From: Pseudomonas sp. GOM6
GTDB lineage: Bacteria > Pseudomonadota > Gammaproteobacteria > Pseudomonadales > Pseudomonadaceae
Reading direction: 5' to 3'
DNA: 64,000 nucleotides
NCBI RefSeq assembly: GCF_029537485.1
Contig: NZ_JARPUS010000010.1
Location: forward strand, 110,030-174,029
Part shown: positions 18,936 through 28,436 of the stretch, in pieces
Position numbering within the stretch: the first letter of the stretch is position 1
Layout of the letters: each line of letters starts with the position of its first letter
Made by a program: the position numbers and the translations under genes
Notes under the pieces: model-generated
Database searches by the model: none
What the model saw: only the letters and a program-made list of their open reading frames with translations
Told to the model about the DNA's origin: nothing

Positions 18936-19301
18936 ATGCCTTTGACATCACTGACGAACAGTATAGTGCCCTGTCTCGAACTGACAGATTTCGACGCCGA
19001 CCGCCTGTTGTTGGATCTGCCAGGGAGAAGCCTGCTCATATTTACCAGCATAGGCTGTGCCAGCTGCCGCTGGGCCCGGCTAAAGCTACCAACCATGCCG
19101 TTAGCGGTTGAGCGCTTGTGCTGGGTGGACGCCGCTGAGAACGGCGGCTTGGTGCGGCGCTATGGGGTGTTTCATCTGCCCAGCCTGTTTTTGATCGAGC
19201 ATGGCCAATTTCTTGGCGCTATTGCCTCCCGCTTGTCTCCAGACGAACTCTCCGTGGCTCTGGAGCTGGCACAAACCCGAGAACCTGAGGAGTTGCCCTG
19301 A
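18936..19301 (+). CDS. Thioredoxin-like protein with CASC motif
   Basis: A 121-residue thioredoxin-fold protein. SLLIFTSIGCASCRWARLKLP carries a CxxC active-site pair (Cys-Ala-Ser-Cys) after the beta strand, and YGVFHLPSLFLIEHG holds the cis-Pro of the fold. It has no signal peptide. Thiol-disulphide exchange in the cytoplasm is likely but the partner is unknown. The start codon is only 20 bases from the divergent PilZ start and has no good ribosome site; a GTG ten codons in is an alternative. Its stop overlaps panE by one base. Confidence 0.75.
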   Translation: MPLTSLTNSIVPCLELTDFDADRLLLDLPGRSLLIFTSIGCASCRWARLKLPTMPLAVERLCWVDAAENGGLVRRYGVFHLPSLFLIEHGQFLGAIASRLSPDELSVALELAQTREPEELP

Positions 19302-20248
19302 TGCAGGAGTCACGTCGACCGCGTATCGGAATCATTGGCACCGGTGCCATTGGCGGTTTCTACGGCCTGATGCTGGCGCGGGCCGGCCATGATGTGCACT
19401 TTCTGTTGCGCAGTGAGTACGCCGTGATTGCCGAGCGCGGCCTTCAACTCAACAGTGCCGTTCACGGCCAACTGCATCTGCAGCCCGTGCAAGCCTGGAA
19501 TAGTGCGGATGACATGCCGCCATGCGATTGGCTGCTGGTTGGTGTTAAAACCACGGCCAATGCCGAACTTGCACCGCTCATTGCCCGCTTGGCAGCGCCC
19601 AACGCGAAAGTTGTGTTGCTGCAAAACGGCTTGCAGGTGGAGGAACAACTGCGACCGCTTCTGCCTGACTCGCTGCATCTGCTGGGTGGGCTGTGCTTTA
19701 TCTGCACGCACCGCAGTGCCCCAGGGATTATCGAGCACCAGGCATTGGGCGCGGTCAATCTCGGTTATCACTCTGGCCCGGATGCATCATCGGAGACCGC
19801 TCGGCGTCTGGTGGAGGAGGGCGTCGCGCTGTTTCGTTCGGCAGGCATCGAGTCGACGGCGATGGATGACCTGACCAGCGCTCGCTGGCAGAAGCTGGTC
19901 TGGAATGTGCCTTATAACGGCTTGTCGGTGTTGCTTGATGCAGGCACAACGAGGCTGATGGCTAATATCGATAGCCGCCAGCTGATCGAAGACCTCATGC
20001 AGGAGGTGATGCAGGGCGCTGCCGCTTGTGGCTACAGTTTGCCGGCCGACTATCCCCGTCAGCTTCTGACGGCCACGGAGCGCATGCCCGACTATCTGCC
20101 GAGCATGTACCATGACTTTGCCCATAAGCGCCCCCTGGAGCTTGAGGCTATCTATGCCGCGCCCTTGGCAGCGGCTGCCGCGGCCGGGTGCGAGCTGCCC
20201 AAAATGCGCATGCTGCTGCAAGCGCTGCGCTTTATCGACGCAAGCTGA
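19301..20248 (+). CDS. panE: 2-dehydropantoate 2-reductase
   Basis: A 315-residue ketopantoate reductase family enzyme that makes pantoate with NADPH in the route to pantothenate and CoA. The Rossmann motif GIIGTGAIGGFYGLMLARAG is at residues 9-28, with catalytic-domain segments KLVWNVPYNGLSVLLDAGTT and AHKRPLELEAIYAAPL. Length is usual. Several Pseudomonas carry paralogues of this family, so true PanE activity is probable rather than certain. It is translationally coupled to the thioredoxin-like gene and followed closely by the 5'-nucleotidase gene. Confidence 0.85.
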   Translation: MQESRRPRIGIIGTGAIGGFYGLMLARAGHDVHFLLRSEYAVIAERGLQLNSAVHGQLHLQPVQAWNSADDMPPCDWLLVGVKTTANAELAPLIARLAAPNAKVVLLQNGLQVEEQLRPLLPDSLHLLGGLCFICTHRSAPGIIEHQALGAVNLGYHSGPDASSETARRLVEEGVALFRSAGIESTAMDDLTSARWQKLVWNVPYNGLSVLLDAGTTRLMANIDSRQLIEDLMQEVMQGAAACGYSLPADYPRQLLTATERMPDYLPSMYHDFAHKRPLELEAIYAAPLAAAAAAGCELPKMRMLLQALRFIDAS

Positions 20249-20255
20249 GGTGCTC

Positions 20256-21161
20256 ATGAGCAAAGGGCTTGGTGACAAACTGGTATTGGCCATTTCCTCT
20301 CGGGCGCTGTTCGACCTGAGTGAAAGCCATCGAGTCTACGAAAGCGAAGGCGTCGAGGCTTATCGTCAGTATCAGATCGATCACGAAGATGAGGTGCTGG
20401 CCCCGGGGGATGCATTTCCCTTGGTGCAGAAGCTACTCGCGCTCAATACTCAGTTGGAGCTGGCACGCGTAGAAGTTGTGCTGGTGTCACGCAACAGCGC
20501 CGACACTGGCCTGCGGGTGTTCAATTCAATCCAGCATTATGGCCTGGGGATTTCCCGGGCGGCGTTTGTGGGTGGGCGCAGCCCTTACCCCTATCTGGCG
20601 GCATTCGGCAGCCACCTATTCCTTTCCACTCACGCAGAGGATGTGCGCAGCGCTCTGGATGCGGGCTTTGCCGCCGCAACCATTCTGTCCGGGGGCGCGC
20701 ATCGTGCGGCCAGTGCCGAACTGCGCTTCGCGTTCGATGGTGACGCGGTGCTGTTCTCTGACGAGTCCGAGCGGGTCTACCAGACTGGCGGACTGGAGGC
20801 CTTCCAGAGTCACGAGAAGGCCTCTGCGCGCGAGCTGCTTGGTGGCGGCCCTTTCAAGCCTTTCCTCTATGCTCTGAATCGCCTGCAGCGGGAGTTTTCC
20901 GAGGTCCTTTGCCCTATCCGCACGGCCCTGGTTACCGCGCGTTCGGCTCCAGCCCATGAGCGGGTCATTCGCACCCTGCGCGAATGGGATATTCGCCTCG
21001 ATGAGTCGCTGTTCCTTGGTGGCCTGGACAAGGCAGCCTTTCTCGAGGCCTTTGCTGCCGATGTGTTCTTCGATGACCAGCCAGGCCATTGCGAGAAAAC
21101 CCGCGAAGTGGTCGCCACCGGGCATGTGCCCCACGGGGTGAGCAACGAGTTGCAGCCTTAA
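20256..21161 (+). CDS. 5'-nucleotidase (NT5C1-like)
   Basis: A 301-residue protein of the cytosolic 5'-nucleotidase family (Pfam 5-nucleotidase). It contains LVLAISSRALFDLSESHRVYE at the N terminus, the HAD-like motif VEVVLVSRNSADTGLRVFNS, AFDGDAVLFSDESERVYQ with the acidic metal-binding residues, and a final AADVFFDDQPGHCE. It should dephosphorylate nucleoside monophosphates. I start at the ATG seven bases after panE because the earlier open frame runs inside panE. It is probably the third gene of a thioredoxin-like/panE operon. Confidence 0.87.
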   Translation: MSKGLGDKLVLAISSRALFDLSESHRVYESEGVEAYRQYQIDHEDEVLAPGDAFPLVQKLLALNTQLELARVEVVLVSRNSADTGLRVFNSIQHYGLGISRAAFVGGRSPYPYLAAFGSHLFLSTHAEDVRSALDAGFAAATILSGGAHRAASAELRFAFDGDAVLFSDESERVYQTGGLEAFQSHEKASARELLGGGPFKPFLYALNRLQREFSEVLCPIRTALVTARSAPAHERVIRTLREWDIRLDESLFLGGLDKAAFLEAFAADVFFDDQPGHCEKTREVVATGHVPHGVSNELQP

Positions 21162-21233
21162 GCCAACGCCTGGCCCTTACCCTCGCTGCTAAGCTCTCAG
21201 CAAGGCCGCTACTGGGTTGCCTGGGAGGCCATC

Positions 21234-21719
21234 ATGTTGCGCTCGATTCTCTACGCTACCGACCTGGGACTGTATGCCCCTTATGTGCTGCAGCACGCAC
21301 TGTCACTGGCTCGGGCTTTCAATGCCGAGTTGTATGTTGTGCATGCTGTTGAGCCGCTGGGGTTGTTCGCCGAGTCGGTCCTGCAAACCTATCTGGATGA
21401 AAGCACGCTGCAGGAGTTACGCAGCAACGGGCTTGCCACCGTGATGGCCAGCATTGAGCAACGTGTACTGGAAGGCTTCTGTGACGAGATGGGGGAGGCG
21501 CACCAAGACATGCAAATGATCCGTAACGTACGGGTGGCGCAAGGCGATCCGGCACAGGTGATCCTAGATGAAGCCCGGAAACTCGGGGTCGATCTGCTGG
21601 TCGTAGGGAGTCATAGCCACGGCGCTGCTCAGGACATTCCGCTGGGGAGAACGGCGGCGCGCTTGCTGCAGCTTTCGGAGACGCCGGTGTACTTGGTGCC
21701 CATGTTGCAACATCGCTAA
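21234..21719 (+). CDS. Universal stress protein, UspA family
   Basis: A 161-residue UspA-fold protein. The ATP-binding glycine motif is VVGSHSHGAAQDIPLGRTAARLL (G-2x-G-9x-G-S/T variant) near residues 122-144. N-terminal strand IL(Y/R)ATDLG starts the fold. GGGAGG precedes the ATG. The gene stands between the 5'-nucleotidase gene and cysB. Nucleotide binding is inferred from motif; physiological role in stress survival is only known for other members. Confidence 0.88.
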   Translation: MLRSILYATDLGLYAPYVLQHALSLARAFNAELYVVHAVEPLGLFAESVLQTYLDESTLQELRSNGLATVMASIEQRVLEGFCDEMGEAHQDMQMIRNVRVAQGDPAQVILDEARKLGVDLLVVGSHSHGAAQDIPLGRTAARLLQLSETPVYLVPMLQHR

Positions 21720-21788
21720 GCGTGCCTGTTGGCAGTCGTTAGACGAACGGCATGCATGGCTCTGGAAATCGTCTAGTTTTATATTTCA

Positions 21789-21804
21789 AACCATAGATAT
21801 GGTT
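21789..21804. promoter_or_regulatory. Palindrome upstream of cysB
   Basis: Perfect 7-bp arms AACCATA and TATGGTT around GA, in an AT-rich island 54 bases before the cysB start. It may be an operator, perhaps for autoregulation as known in enterics, although it does not look like a typical CysB site. Confidence 0.35.
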
Positions 21805-21848
21805 ATATGGCTGTGCTGTGAAATTCAGCCAGCGACTATCTGCTTTGA

Positions 21849-22832
<984 letters not shown>

Positions 22833-22841
22833 TTGCAAAAA

Positions 22842-22864
22842 AGAGCCCGGCAATGCCGGGCTCT
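22842..22864. terminator. Terminator shared by cysB and cysH
   Basis: AGAGCCCGGC and GCCGGGCTCT arms around AAT. The A-run on the plus-strand side gives a T-run for minus-strand transcripts, so it fits cysH best. Confidence 0.85.
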
Positions 22865-22869
22865 GACTT

Positions 22870-23604
22870 TCAACTCTTGGCAATCACGTTGCCGGCGTGC
22901 AGGCCGCACTCTTTCTGAGTTTCTTCTTCCCACCACCAACGCCCTTCGCGTTCATGCTGATTGGGCAACACTGGGCGTGTGCATGGCTCGCAGCCAATAC
23001 TGATGAAGCCGCGCTCATGCAGGCTGTTATAAGGCAGTTCTAGCATGCGGATATAGGCCCAGACCTCTTCGCTGCTCATCTGTGCCAGCGGATTGAACTT
23101 GTACAGCGGCTTGTCCGGTGTGGAAAAGGCGCTATCGACTTCGATCACGTTTACATGGCTGCGGGTGCCGGGGCTTTGGTCACGGCGCTGGCCGGTGGCC
23201 CAGGCTGTGACCGTGCTCAGCTTGCGCTTGAGCGGCTCGATCTTGCGGATGCCACAGCACTCGCCGTGGCCATCCTTGTAGAAGCTGAACAGGCCTTTTT
23301 CACGCACGAACTCCTGCAATTTATGCGCGTCCGGGCTCATCACTTCGATGGATATGCCGTAGTGCTCGCGGACCTTTTCGAGAAAGCGATAGGTCTCCGG
23401 GTGCAGTCTGCCGGTGTCCAACGTGAATACCTTGACCTGCTTATTGAGCTTCCAGGCCATATCCAGCAGGACCACATCTTCGGCACCGCTAAAGGAGATC
23501 CACAGATCATCGCCGAAGTGCTCGAAGGCCAGCTTGAGAATTTCCTGAGGGGATTTGTTGGCGTAGCTCGCAGCCATTTCGGCGGCATTGAAAGTTGGGC
23601 TCAT
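22870..23604 (-). CDS. cysH: Adenylylsulfate (APS) reductase
   Basis: A 244-residue reductase that reduces APS to sulphite with thioredoxin. The P-loop-like motif is [14 protein letters not shown], and [14 protein letters not shown] plus EPCTRP supply the cysteines of the [4Fe-4S] cluster that marks APS-type, not PAPS-type, enzymes. The C-terminal ECGLH carries the catalytic Cys. I start at the ATG, but a TTG nineteen codons earlier gives an extension (PATERFSAA) similar to the P. aeruginosa protein as I recall it, so that longer form is a real alternative. Control by the neighbouring CysB is expected. Confidence 0.95.
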   Translation of the reverse strand: MSPTFNAAEMAASYANKSPQEILKLAFEHFGDDLWISFSGAEDVVLLDMAWKLNKQVKVFTLDTGRLHPETYRFLEKVREHYGISIEVMSPDAHKLQEFVREKGLFSFYKDGHGECCGIRKIEPLKRKLSTVTAWATGQRRDQSPGTRSHVNVIEVDSAFSTPDKPLYKFNPLAQMSSEEVWAYIRMLELPYNSLHERGFISIGCEPCTRPVLPNQHEREGRWWWEEETQKECGLHAGNVIAKS

Positions 23605-23793
23605 CGGGCAGGCTTCCTGGTCGGCGGCGCTGAAGCGCTCTGTGGCCGGCGATGTTAACAAAGATGCCGATATGCTGATAAATAACTAAATAGGAGTTCG
23701 ACTACTGCTCTCCGATATAAGCGACGCGTTGCGCAGCCTTTGGGGACTCGCTAGAGTGCCGGCTCTCTTCTCTCAGACTGCTAGGAGTCGCCC

Positions 23794-24411
23794 GTGGAAA
23801 TCGCCTGCCTCGACCTCGAGGGTGTACTGGTTCCGGAAATCTGGATCGCCTTCGCCGAAAAAACCGGAATCGAAGCGCTCAAGGCCACTACCCGGGACAT
23901 TCCCGACTACGACGTGCTCATGCAGCAGCGCCTGCGCATTCTCGATGAGCATGGCCTGAAGCTGAAGGATATTCAGGAGGTCATCGCCACGCTTAAGCCG
24001 CTGGAAGGCGCTGTTGAGTTTGTCGACTGGCTGCGCGAGCGCTTCCAGGTCGTGATTCTGTCCGACACCTTCTACGAGTTCTCCCAGCCGCTGATGCGTC
24101 AGCTGGGCTTCCCGACGCTGCTGTGCCACAAGCTGATTACCGACGAAACCGATCGTGTTGTCAGCTACCAGCTGCGTCAGAAAGACCCCAAACGCCAGTC
24201 GGTCATTGCCTTCAAGAGCCTCTACTACCGGGTGATTGCCGCAGGTGACTCCTACAACGACACCACCATGCTCAGCGAAGCTCACGCCGGCATTCTGTTC
24301 CATGCGCCGGAAAACGTGATCCGCGAGTTCCCGCAGTTTCCGGCAGTGCACACCTATGAAGACCTCAAGCGCGAGTTCATCAAGGCATCCAATCGCGAGT
24401 TGAGCCTGTAA
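23794..24411 (+). CDS. thrH: Phosphoserine phosphatase / homoserine phosphotransferase ThrH
   Basis: A 205-residue HAD-family enzyme. Motif I is ACLDLEGVLVPEIW with the nucleophilic Asp, motif II is VVILSDTFYEFS, motif III is around KRQSVIAFKSL, and motif IV is AAGDSYNDTTM. In P. aeruginosa ThrH transfers phosphate from phosphoserine to homoserine. The start is GTG with AGGAG six bases before it, and Pseudomonas thrH begins MEIACLDLEG. It stands alone, ending at a strong terminator shared with pabB. Confidence 0.95.
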   Translation: MEIACLDLEGVLVPEIWIAFAEKTGIEALKATTRDIPDYDVLMQQRLRILDEHGLKLKDIQEVIATLKPLEGAVEFVDWLRERFQVVILSDTFYEFSQPLMRQLGFPTLLCHKLITDETDRVVSYQLRQKDPKRQSVIAFKSLYYRVIAAGDSYNDTTMLSEAHAGILFHAPENVIREFPQFPAVHTYEDLKREFIKASNRELSL

Positions 24412-24425
24412 GGCTTCGCTCAGAC

Positions 24426-24455
24426 AAAAAAGCCCGCTGCGATGCGGGCTTTTTT
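24426..24455. terminator. Bidirectional terminator, thrH / pabB
   Basis: AGCCCGC and GCGGGCT arms with A-run before and T-run after; it ends both convergent genes. Confidence 0.9.
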
Positions 24456-24469
24456 GTGGCGGATATGGG

Positions 24470-25813
24470 TCACATGCCTTCGAGGGTTTTGAGCAGTACC
24501 TGGATCTTGGTCAGCGACTCCTGGTACTCGGCTTGCCAATCCGAGTCCGCCACGATGCCGCCGCCGCCCCAACAACTGACTACGCCATCCTTGATCAGCA
24601 GGCTGCGAATGGCTATGGAGCTGTCCAGTTCACCGCGTACATCAAGATAGAGCAGGGAGCCGCAGTAAGGGCCGCGGCGTGTGGGCTCCAGTTCATCAAT
24701 GATTTGCATCGCGCGGATCTTGGGAGCACCCGTGATGGAGCCGCCAGGAAAGCTACTGGCCAGTAGATCCAGAGCATCCTTGTTCGGCGCCAGCTCGCCG
24801 GTAACTGCACTGACCAAATGGTGCACGTTCGGATAGCTTTCCAGCGCGAACAGCTCTGGCACCCGAACCGAGCCAATCCGACAGCTGCGGCCCAGGTCGT
24901 TGCGCAGCAGGTCGACGATCATCAGGTTCTCGGCGCGATCCTTTGGGCTGCTCAGCAGCGCTTCGGCTTGTGCGTGGTCGTCATGCGCTGTGATCCCGCG
25001 CGGGCGTGTGCCCTTGATCGGGCGGGTTTCGACACGGCCCTGGCTGACCTTGAGAAAGCGCTCCGGCGACAAACTGAGGATGGCATCGCCGTTTTCCAGG
25101 CTCAGAAAGCCAGAAAAGGGTGTGGGGCAGGCCTGGCGCAACTTTAGGTAAGCGATCCACGGATCGCCGCTGCAAGGAGCCTGAAAGCGTTGCGCATAAT
25201 TCACCTGGTAGCAGTCGCCAGCTTTGATATAGGCCTGTATGCGCTCGATAGCCTGCTGATAGGTCCGTGCATCTTGATTGGCCTGAAAGGGCTGCGCGAG
25301 ATGAAAGCCGGCGGACCCCGCTGCAGGAGCCGCATCAAAAAGCTCAATCAGTCGCTGCCGTTCGGCAGGAGGCAGTGCTGGATGGAACATAAGCTGGCTG
25401 GTCTGGCGCTGGTGATCGCTGATCAGGGCCCAGGTGTAGAGGCCGAGCTGTGCTTCAGGCAGTTGCAAATCGTCGACAGCATGTTGAGGCAGTGCCTCTA
25501 GATGACGGCCGAAGTCATAGCTGAGGTAGCCCAGCAACCCGCCGGTAAACGGTAGCTCGCAACCGCCAGGTGCCTCGCTATGCCCAAGTTGGTTCAGTCC
25601 ATGACGTAGCCGCTGGAAGAAGCATTGCGCAGTCTCCCCATCAGCGACCTGAAAACGCTCCTGCGGCCAGGCGCTGACCAGGTCGTAACGCCCGCGTTCG
25701 GCGTGGGGGCGGCCTGCATCCAGCAGTATGGCGCCCGGTGCGTGGCGAACTCTGGCGAAATAATCGGCAGGGTCGGCACGATAGGGGAGGCGATGAAGCT
25801 GGCAAATGCTCAT
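24470..25813 (-). CDS. pabB: Aminodeoxychorismate synthase component I
   Basis: A 447-residue chorismate-using enzyme. Blocks common to the TrpE/PabB family are all seen: QVNYAQRFQAP, SPERFLKVSQGRVETRPIKGTRPRG, ENLMIVDLLRNDLGR, FPGGSITGAPKIRAMQIIDELE and WGGGGIVADS near the end. It uses glutamine-derived ammonia to make 4-amino-4-deoxychorismate for folate. The N-terminal part is PabB-like and lacks the tryptophan-binding LLES motif of TrpE. The gene is monocistronic between two terminators. Confidence 0.92.
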   Translation of the reverse strand: MSICQLHRLPYRADPADYFARVRHAPGAILLDAGRPHAERGRYDLVSAWPQERFQVADGETAQCFFQRLRHGLNQLGHSEAPGGCELPFTGGLLGYLSYDFGRHLEALPQHAVDDLQLPEAQLGLYTWALISDHQRQTSQLMFHPALPPAERQRLIELFDAAPAAGSAGFHLAQPFQANQDARTYQQAIERIQAYIKAGDCYQVNYAQRFQAPCSGDPWIAYLKLRQACPTPFSGFLSLENGDAILSLSPERFLKVSQGRVETRPIKGTRPRGITAHDDHAQAEALLSSPKDRAENLMIVDLLRNDLGRSCRIGSVRVPELFALESYPNVHHLVSAVTGELAPNKDALDLLASSFPGGSITGAPKIRAMQIIDELEPTRRGPYCGSLLYLDVRGELDSSIAIRSLLIKDGVVSCWGGGGIVADSDWQAEYQESLTKIQVLLKTLEGM

Positions 25814-25873
25814 GGCGGTTAACTATGGGAGGGTGTGGCGATTGTAGGTGGATGTCGATGTCGTCATGCAACG

Positions 25874-25902
25874 AAAAAAGCCCGGCCTGGGCCGGGCTTT
25901 TT
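25874..25902. terminator. Terminator of the ATP-grasp/7TM/protease operon
   Basis: AGCCCGGC and GCCGGGCT arms around CTGG, flanked by A- and T-runs. It ends the minus-strand three-gene operon and lies in the leader of pabB. Confidence 0.88.
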
Positions 25903-25914
25903 GTCTGCACGACT

Positions 25915-26901
25915 TTAGTCGTTCTTGCTCTTCACGTGGCCGAACAGTTGCTGGGAAAAGTGCACGCGCTCATCCGCCGTTTCCTGCTTGCCGGTTTTGG
26001 CCAATTCGGCGAGATGAGCCTCGACGGCGTGAGCGCGGTGGGTGAGGCCGCAGTCATTGGCGATCTGGATATTCAGACCCGGACGGGCATTAAGCTCCAG
26101 GATCAGTGGGCCTTTCTCGACATCCAGTACCATGTCGACACCGATATAGCCGAGGCCGCACAGCTCGTAGCAGCCGGCAGCCAGCTTCATGAAGCCGTTC
26201 CAGTTCGGTAGCTGTACGCCATCAACCGAGTTGGTGGTGTCAGGGTGTTTGCTGATCTTGTTGTTCAACCAGGTTCCGCGCAGGGTCAGCCCAGTGGCAA
26301 GGTCCACGCCGACACCGATGGCGCCCTGGTGCAGGTTGGCCTTGCCGTTGGACTGGCGGGTCGGCAGGCGCAGCATGGCCATGACGGGGTAGCCCATCAG
26401 CACGATGATGCGGATATCCGGCACGCCTTCGTAGCTGATGCTCTTGAAGATCGGGTCCGGAGTCACCCGGTACTCGATCAGGGCGCGGTCTCGATGCCCA
26501 CCCAGGGAATAGAGGCCCGTCAGAATGCTGGAAATCTGGTGCTCGATTTCCTCGTGACTGATGATCTTGCCCGAGACCGTCTTGAAGCGATCCTCGAAAC
26601 GGTCGGCAACCACCAAGATGCCGTCGCCACCGGCGCCCTGAGCGGGCTTGATCACGAAGTCGCTGCGGCCACCGATAATCTCGGAGAGCTTGTCGATCTC
26701 CTTTTCGGTGGAAATGATGCCGTACATTTCAGGCACATTGATGCCGGCAGCCAGCGCACGTTCCTTGGTGATGATCTTGTCATCCACGATGGGATACAGG
26801 TGACGCTTGTTGTACTTGAGCACGTAGTCCGCGTTGCGGCGGTTGATGCCCATGATGCCCTTGGCTTCCAGAGCCTTCCACGTCTTGATCATGCCAAACA
26901 T
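25915..26901 (-). CDS. ATP-grasp alpha-L-glutamate ligase-like protein
   Basis: A 328-residue RimK-like ATP-grasp protein. VIKPAQGAGGDGILVVADR carries the ATP-binding Lys and glycine-rich loop, and LILELNARPGLNIQIAND holds the metal-binding Glu-Leu-Asn. Family members form amide bonds between a carboxylate and an amine, often adding glutamate. The substrate is not known. It is three bases after the upstream gene and forms one operon with an inactive transglutaminase/7TM protein and a retropepsin-like protease. These three travel together in many gammaproteobacteria. Confidence 0.87.
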   Translation of the reverse strand: MFGMIKTWKALEAKGIMGINRRNADYVLKYNKRHLYPIVDDKIITKERALAAGINVPEMYGIISTEKEIDKLSEIIGGRSDFVIKPAQGAGGDGILVVADRFEDRFKTVSGKIISHEEIEHQISSILTGLYSLGGHRDRALIEYRVTPDPIFKSISYEGVPDIRIIVLMGYPVMAMLRLPTRQSNGKANLHQGAIGVGVDLATGLTLRGTWLNNKISKHPDTTNSVDGVQLPNWNGFMKLAAGCYELCGLGYIGVDMVLDVEKGPLILELNARPGLNIQIANDCGLTHRAHAVEAHLAELAKTGKQETADERVHFSQQLFGHVKSKND

Positions 26902-26904
26902 GGC

Positions 26905-28431
26905 TCAGTCCTTCAGAAAGGCTTTGAAGCGGAACAGTTCGGTCAGGCGGTAGCCGCGGTAGCGACCCATGGCCAGCATAAAGCCCACCAGAATCAGCAA
27001 GACAGCCGGGAAGGTAAAGACGAAGTAGCTCAGTTCCGGCACGCTCATCAGCAGGTGTGCCAGCGAAGCAGCAAACAGGGTACCTACGGCGACCTTCATG
27101 GCATGGCTGCCACCGCGCTCTTCCCAGGTGATGGACAGGCGCTCGATGGTCATGGTCAAGATGACCATCGGGAACAGGGCGACCGAAAGACCGCGCTCAA
27201 GACCCAGCTTGTGGCTGAACAGGCTGATGGTGGCAATCAGCACCACTACGAAAGTGAGCACGACAGACAGGCGCGGCAGCATTTGCAGCTTCAAGTGCTC
27301 AAGGTAGGAGCGCAGCATCAGGCCCAGTGCGGTAATGATGGTGAAGAAGACAATACCGTAGCCCAGCTGCATTTCGCGGAAGGCGAGGGCGATCAGCACG
27401 GGGGTGAAGGTGCCCAGGGTCTGCAGGCCTACCAGATTGCGCAGCACCAGAATCACCAACACGCCGATTGGGATCATGACCATGATCATGAAGGTCTGCT
27501 GGGTCTGCAGCGGCAGGCCGTACAGAGAGTACTCGAGGAAGTCGACGTCAGTGTTTTCGTCGGTCAGCTTGGCCAGGCGGATGGCGTTCATTTCACTGTT
27601 ATTCAGGGTGAAGCTGACCTGCGCCTTCTTGCCGCCATCAATACTGATCAGTGGCTCGTCACCGGTCCACCACACTACGCGATCGGCCGGCAGGCCCTGC
27701 TGGCCGGTTTCAGGATTGAAATACAACCAGTTCTCGCCATTGAAACTACGCAGCCAAAGCTCCGGGCTTTGCTGGATCTCGGTGGCCAGGCGAATGGTAT
27801 GCACACGCTCCATCGGCACATGCGCGATGGACAGCAACAGGTCGATAACCTTGGCCTTGTTGGCAGAGGAGGCATCGCCGCCAAGCAGTAGCTTCACGTT
27901 GTCATCATTGACATTGTTCACACGCTTGATGGCTTCGCTGATGAAGGTTTCAACATCCGCAGAATGCTGACGGATGGGGGCTAGCAGGGCTTCGGCGGCA
28001 ATTTTCTCTGCGCCTTCCACCTCGATGCTGTCGCGGAAGATAGGGCCTTTGGCCTTGGCGGGCTCACCGCTGTAGCGCTTGGTCAGCACCAGGCGGTAGT
28101 AGAGGGTTTGTTTGCCGTTGGCACGTCGGGCCGACCAGGTCAGCTTGCGGTTGCCGTCGATGCGGTTGACGCTCACGCCATAATTATTGGAGATGAAGCT
28201 CTCATTGAGGCTCACGTAGTCCTGGTTAAGCGGTGGCACGAACATCTGCACCTTCACCGGCTCACGCGGGTTGGCCTGAAATTCGACCTTGGCGTCGATA
28301 TTCCACAGGTCGTCAGTCTCATCTTCGGTCACCGGAATGCCGAGGATGAAGATCTGGTATGCCGTGATCAGAACGCCCAGCGTCACCAGCAGGGTGATGA
28401 GGACTTTCAGATGCAAAGTGAGAGAGCGCAT
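26905..28431 (-). CDS. Inactive transglutaminase fused to 7TM domain
   Basis: A 508-residue membrane protein. One N-terminal helix (residues about 6-30, HLKVLITLLVTLGVLITAYQIFIL) leads to a periplasmic domain of the inactive-transglutaminase type (about 35-265): GDASSANKAKVIDLLLSIA and LWLRSFNGENWLYFNPETG fit the fold, but a catalytic Cys is absent at the expected place. Seven hydrophobic segments follow (about 300-500). No enzymatic activity is expected. It is the middle gene of the operon and is probably the envelope sensor or scaffold for its partners; that is inference. Confidence 0.85.
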   Translation of the reverse strand: MRSLTLHLKVLITLLVTLGVLITAYQIFILGIPVTEDETDDLWNIDAKVEFQANPREPVKVQMFVPPLNQDYVSLNESFISNNYGVSVNRIDGNRKLTWSARRANGKQTLYYRLVLTKRYSGEPAKAKGPIFRDSIEVEGAEKIAAEALLAPIRQHSADVETFISEAIKRVNNVNDDNVKLLLGGDASSANKAKVIDLLLSIAHVPMERVHTIRLATEIQQSPELWLRSFNGENWLYFNPETGQQGLPADRVVWWTGDEPLISIDGGKKAQVSFTLNNSEMNAIRLAKLTDENTDVDFLEYSLYGLPLQTQQTFMIMVMIPIGVLVILVLRNLVGLQTLGTFTPVLIALAFREMQLGYGIVFFTIITALGLMLRSYLEHLKLQMLPRLSVVLTFVVVLIATISLFSHKLGLERGLSVALFPMVILTMTIERLSITWEERGGSHAMKVAVGTLFAASLAHLLMSVPELSYFVFTFPAVLLILVGFMLAMGRYRGYRLTELFRFKAFLKD

Positions 28432-28436
28432 GAGAG

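Noticed and set aside
23794..23796. Truncated or frameshifted thrH because the gene starts with GTG
   Set aside because: The GTG has a strong ribosome site and gives the full-length family product.
26245..27891. 548-codon open frame antisense to the 7TM/ATP-grasp genes
   Set aside because: Gln/His-rich shadow across two real genes.
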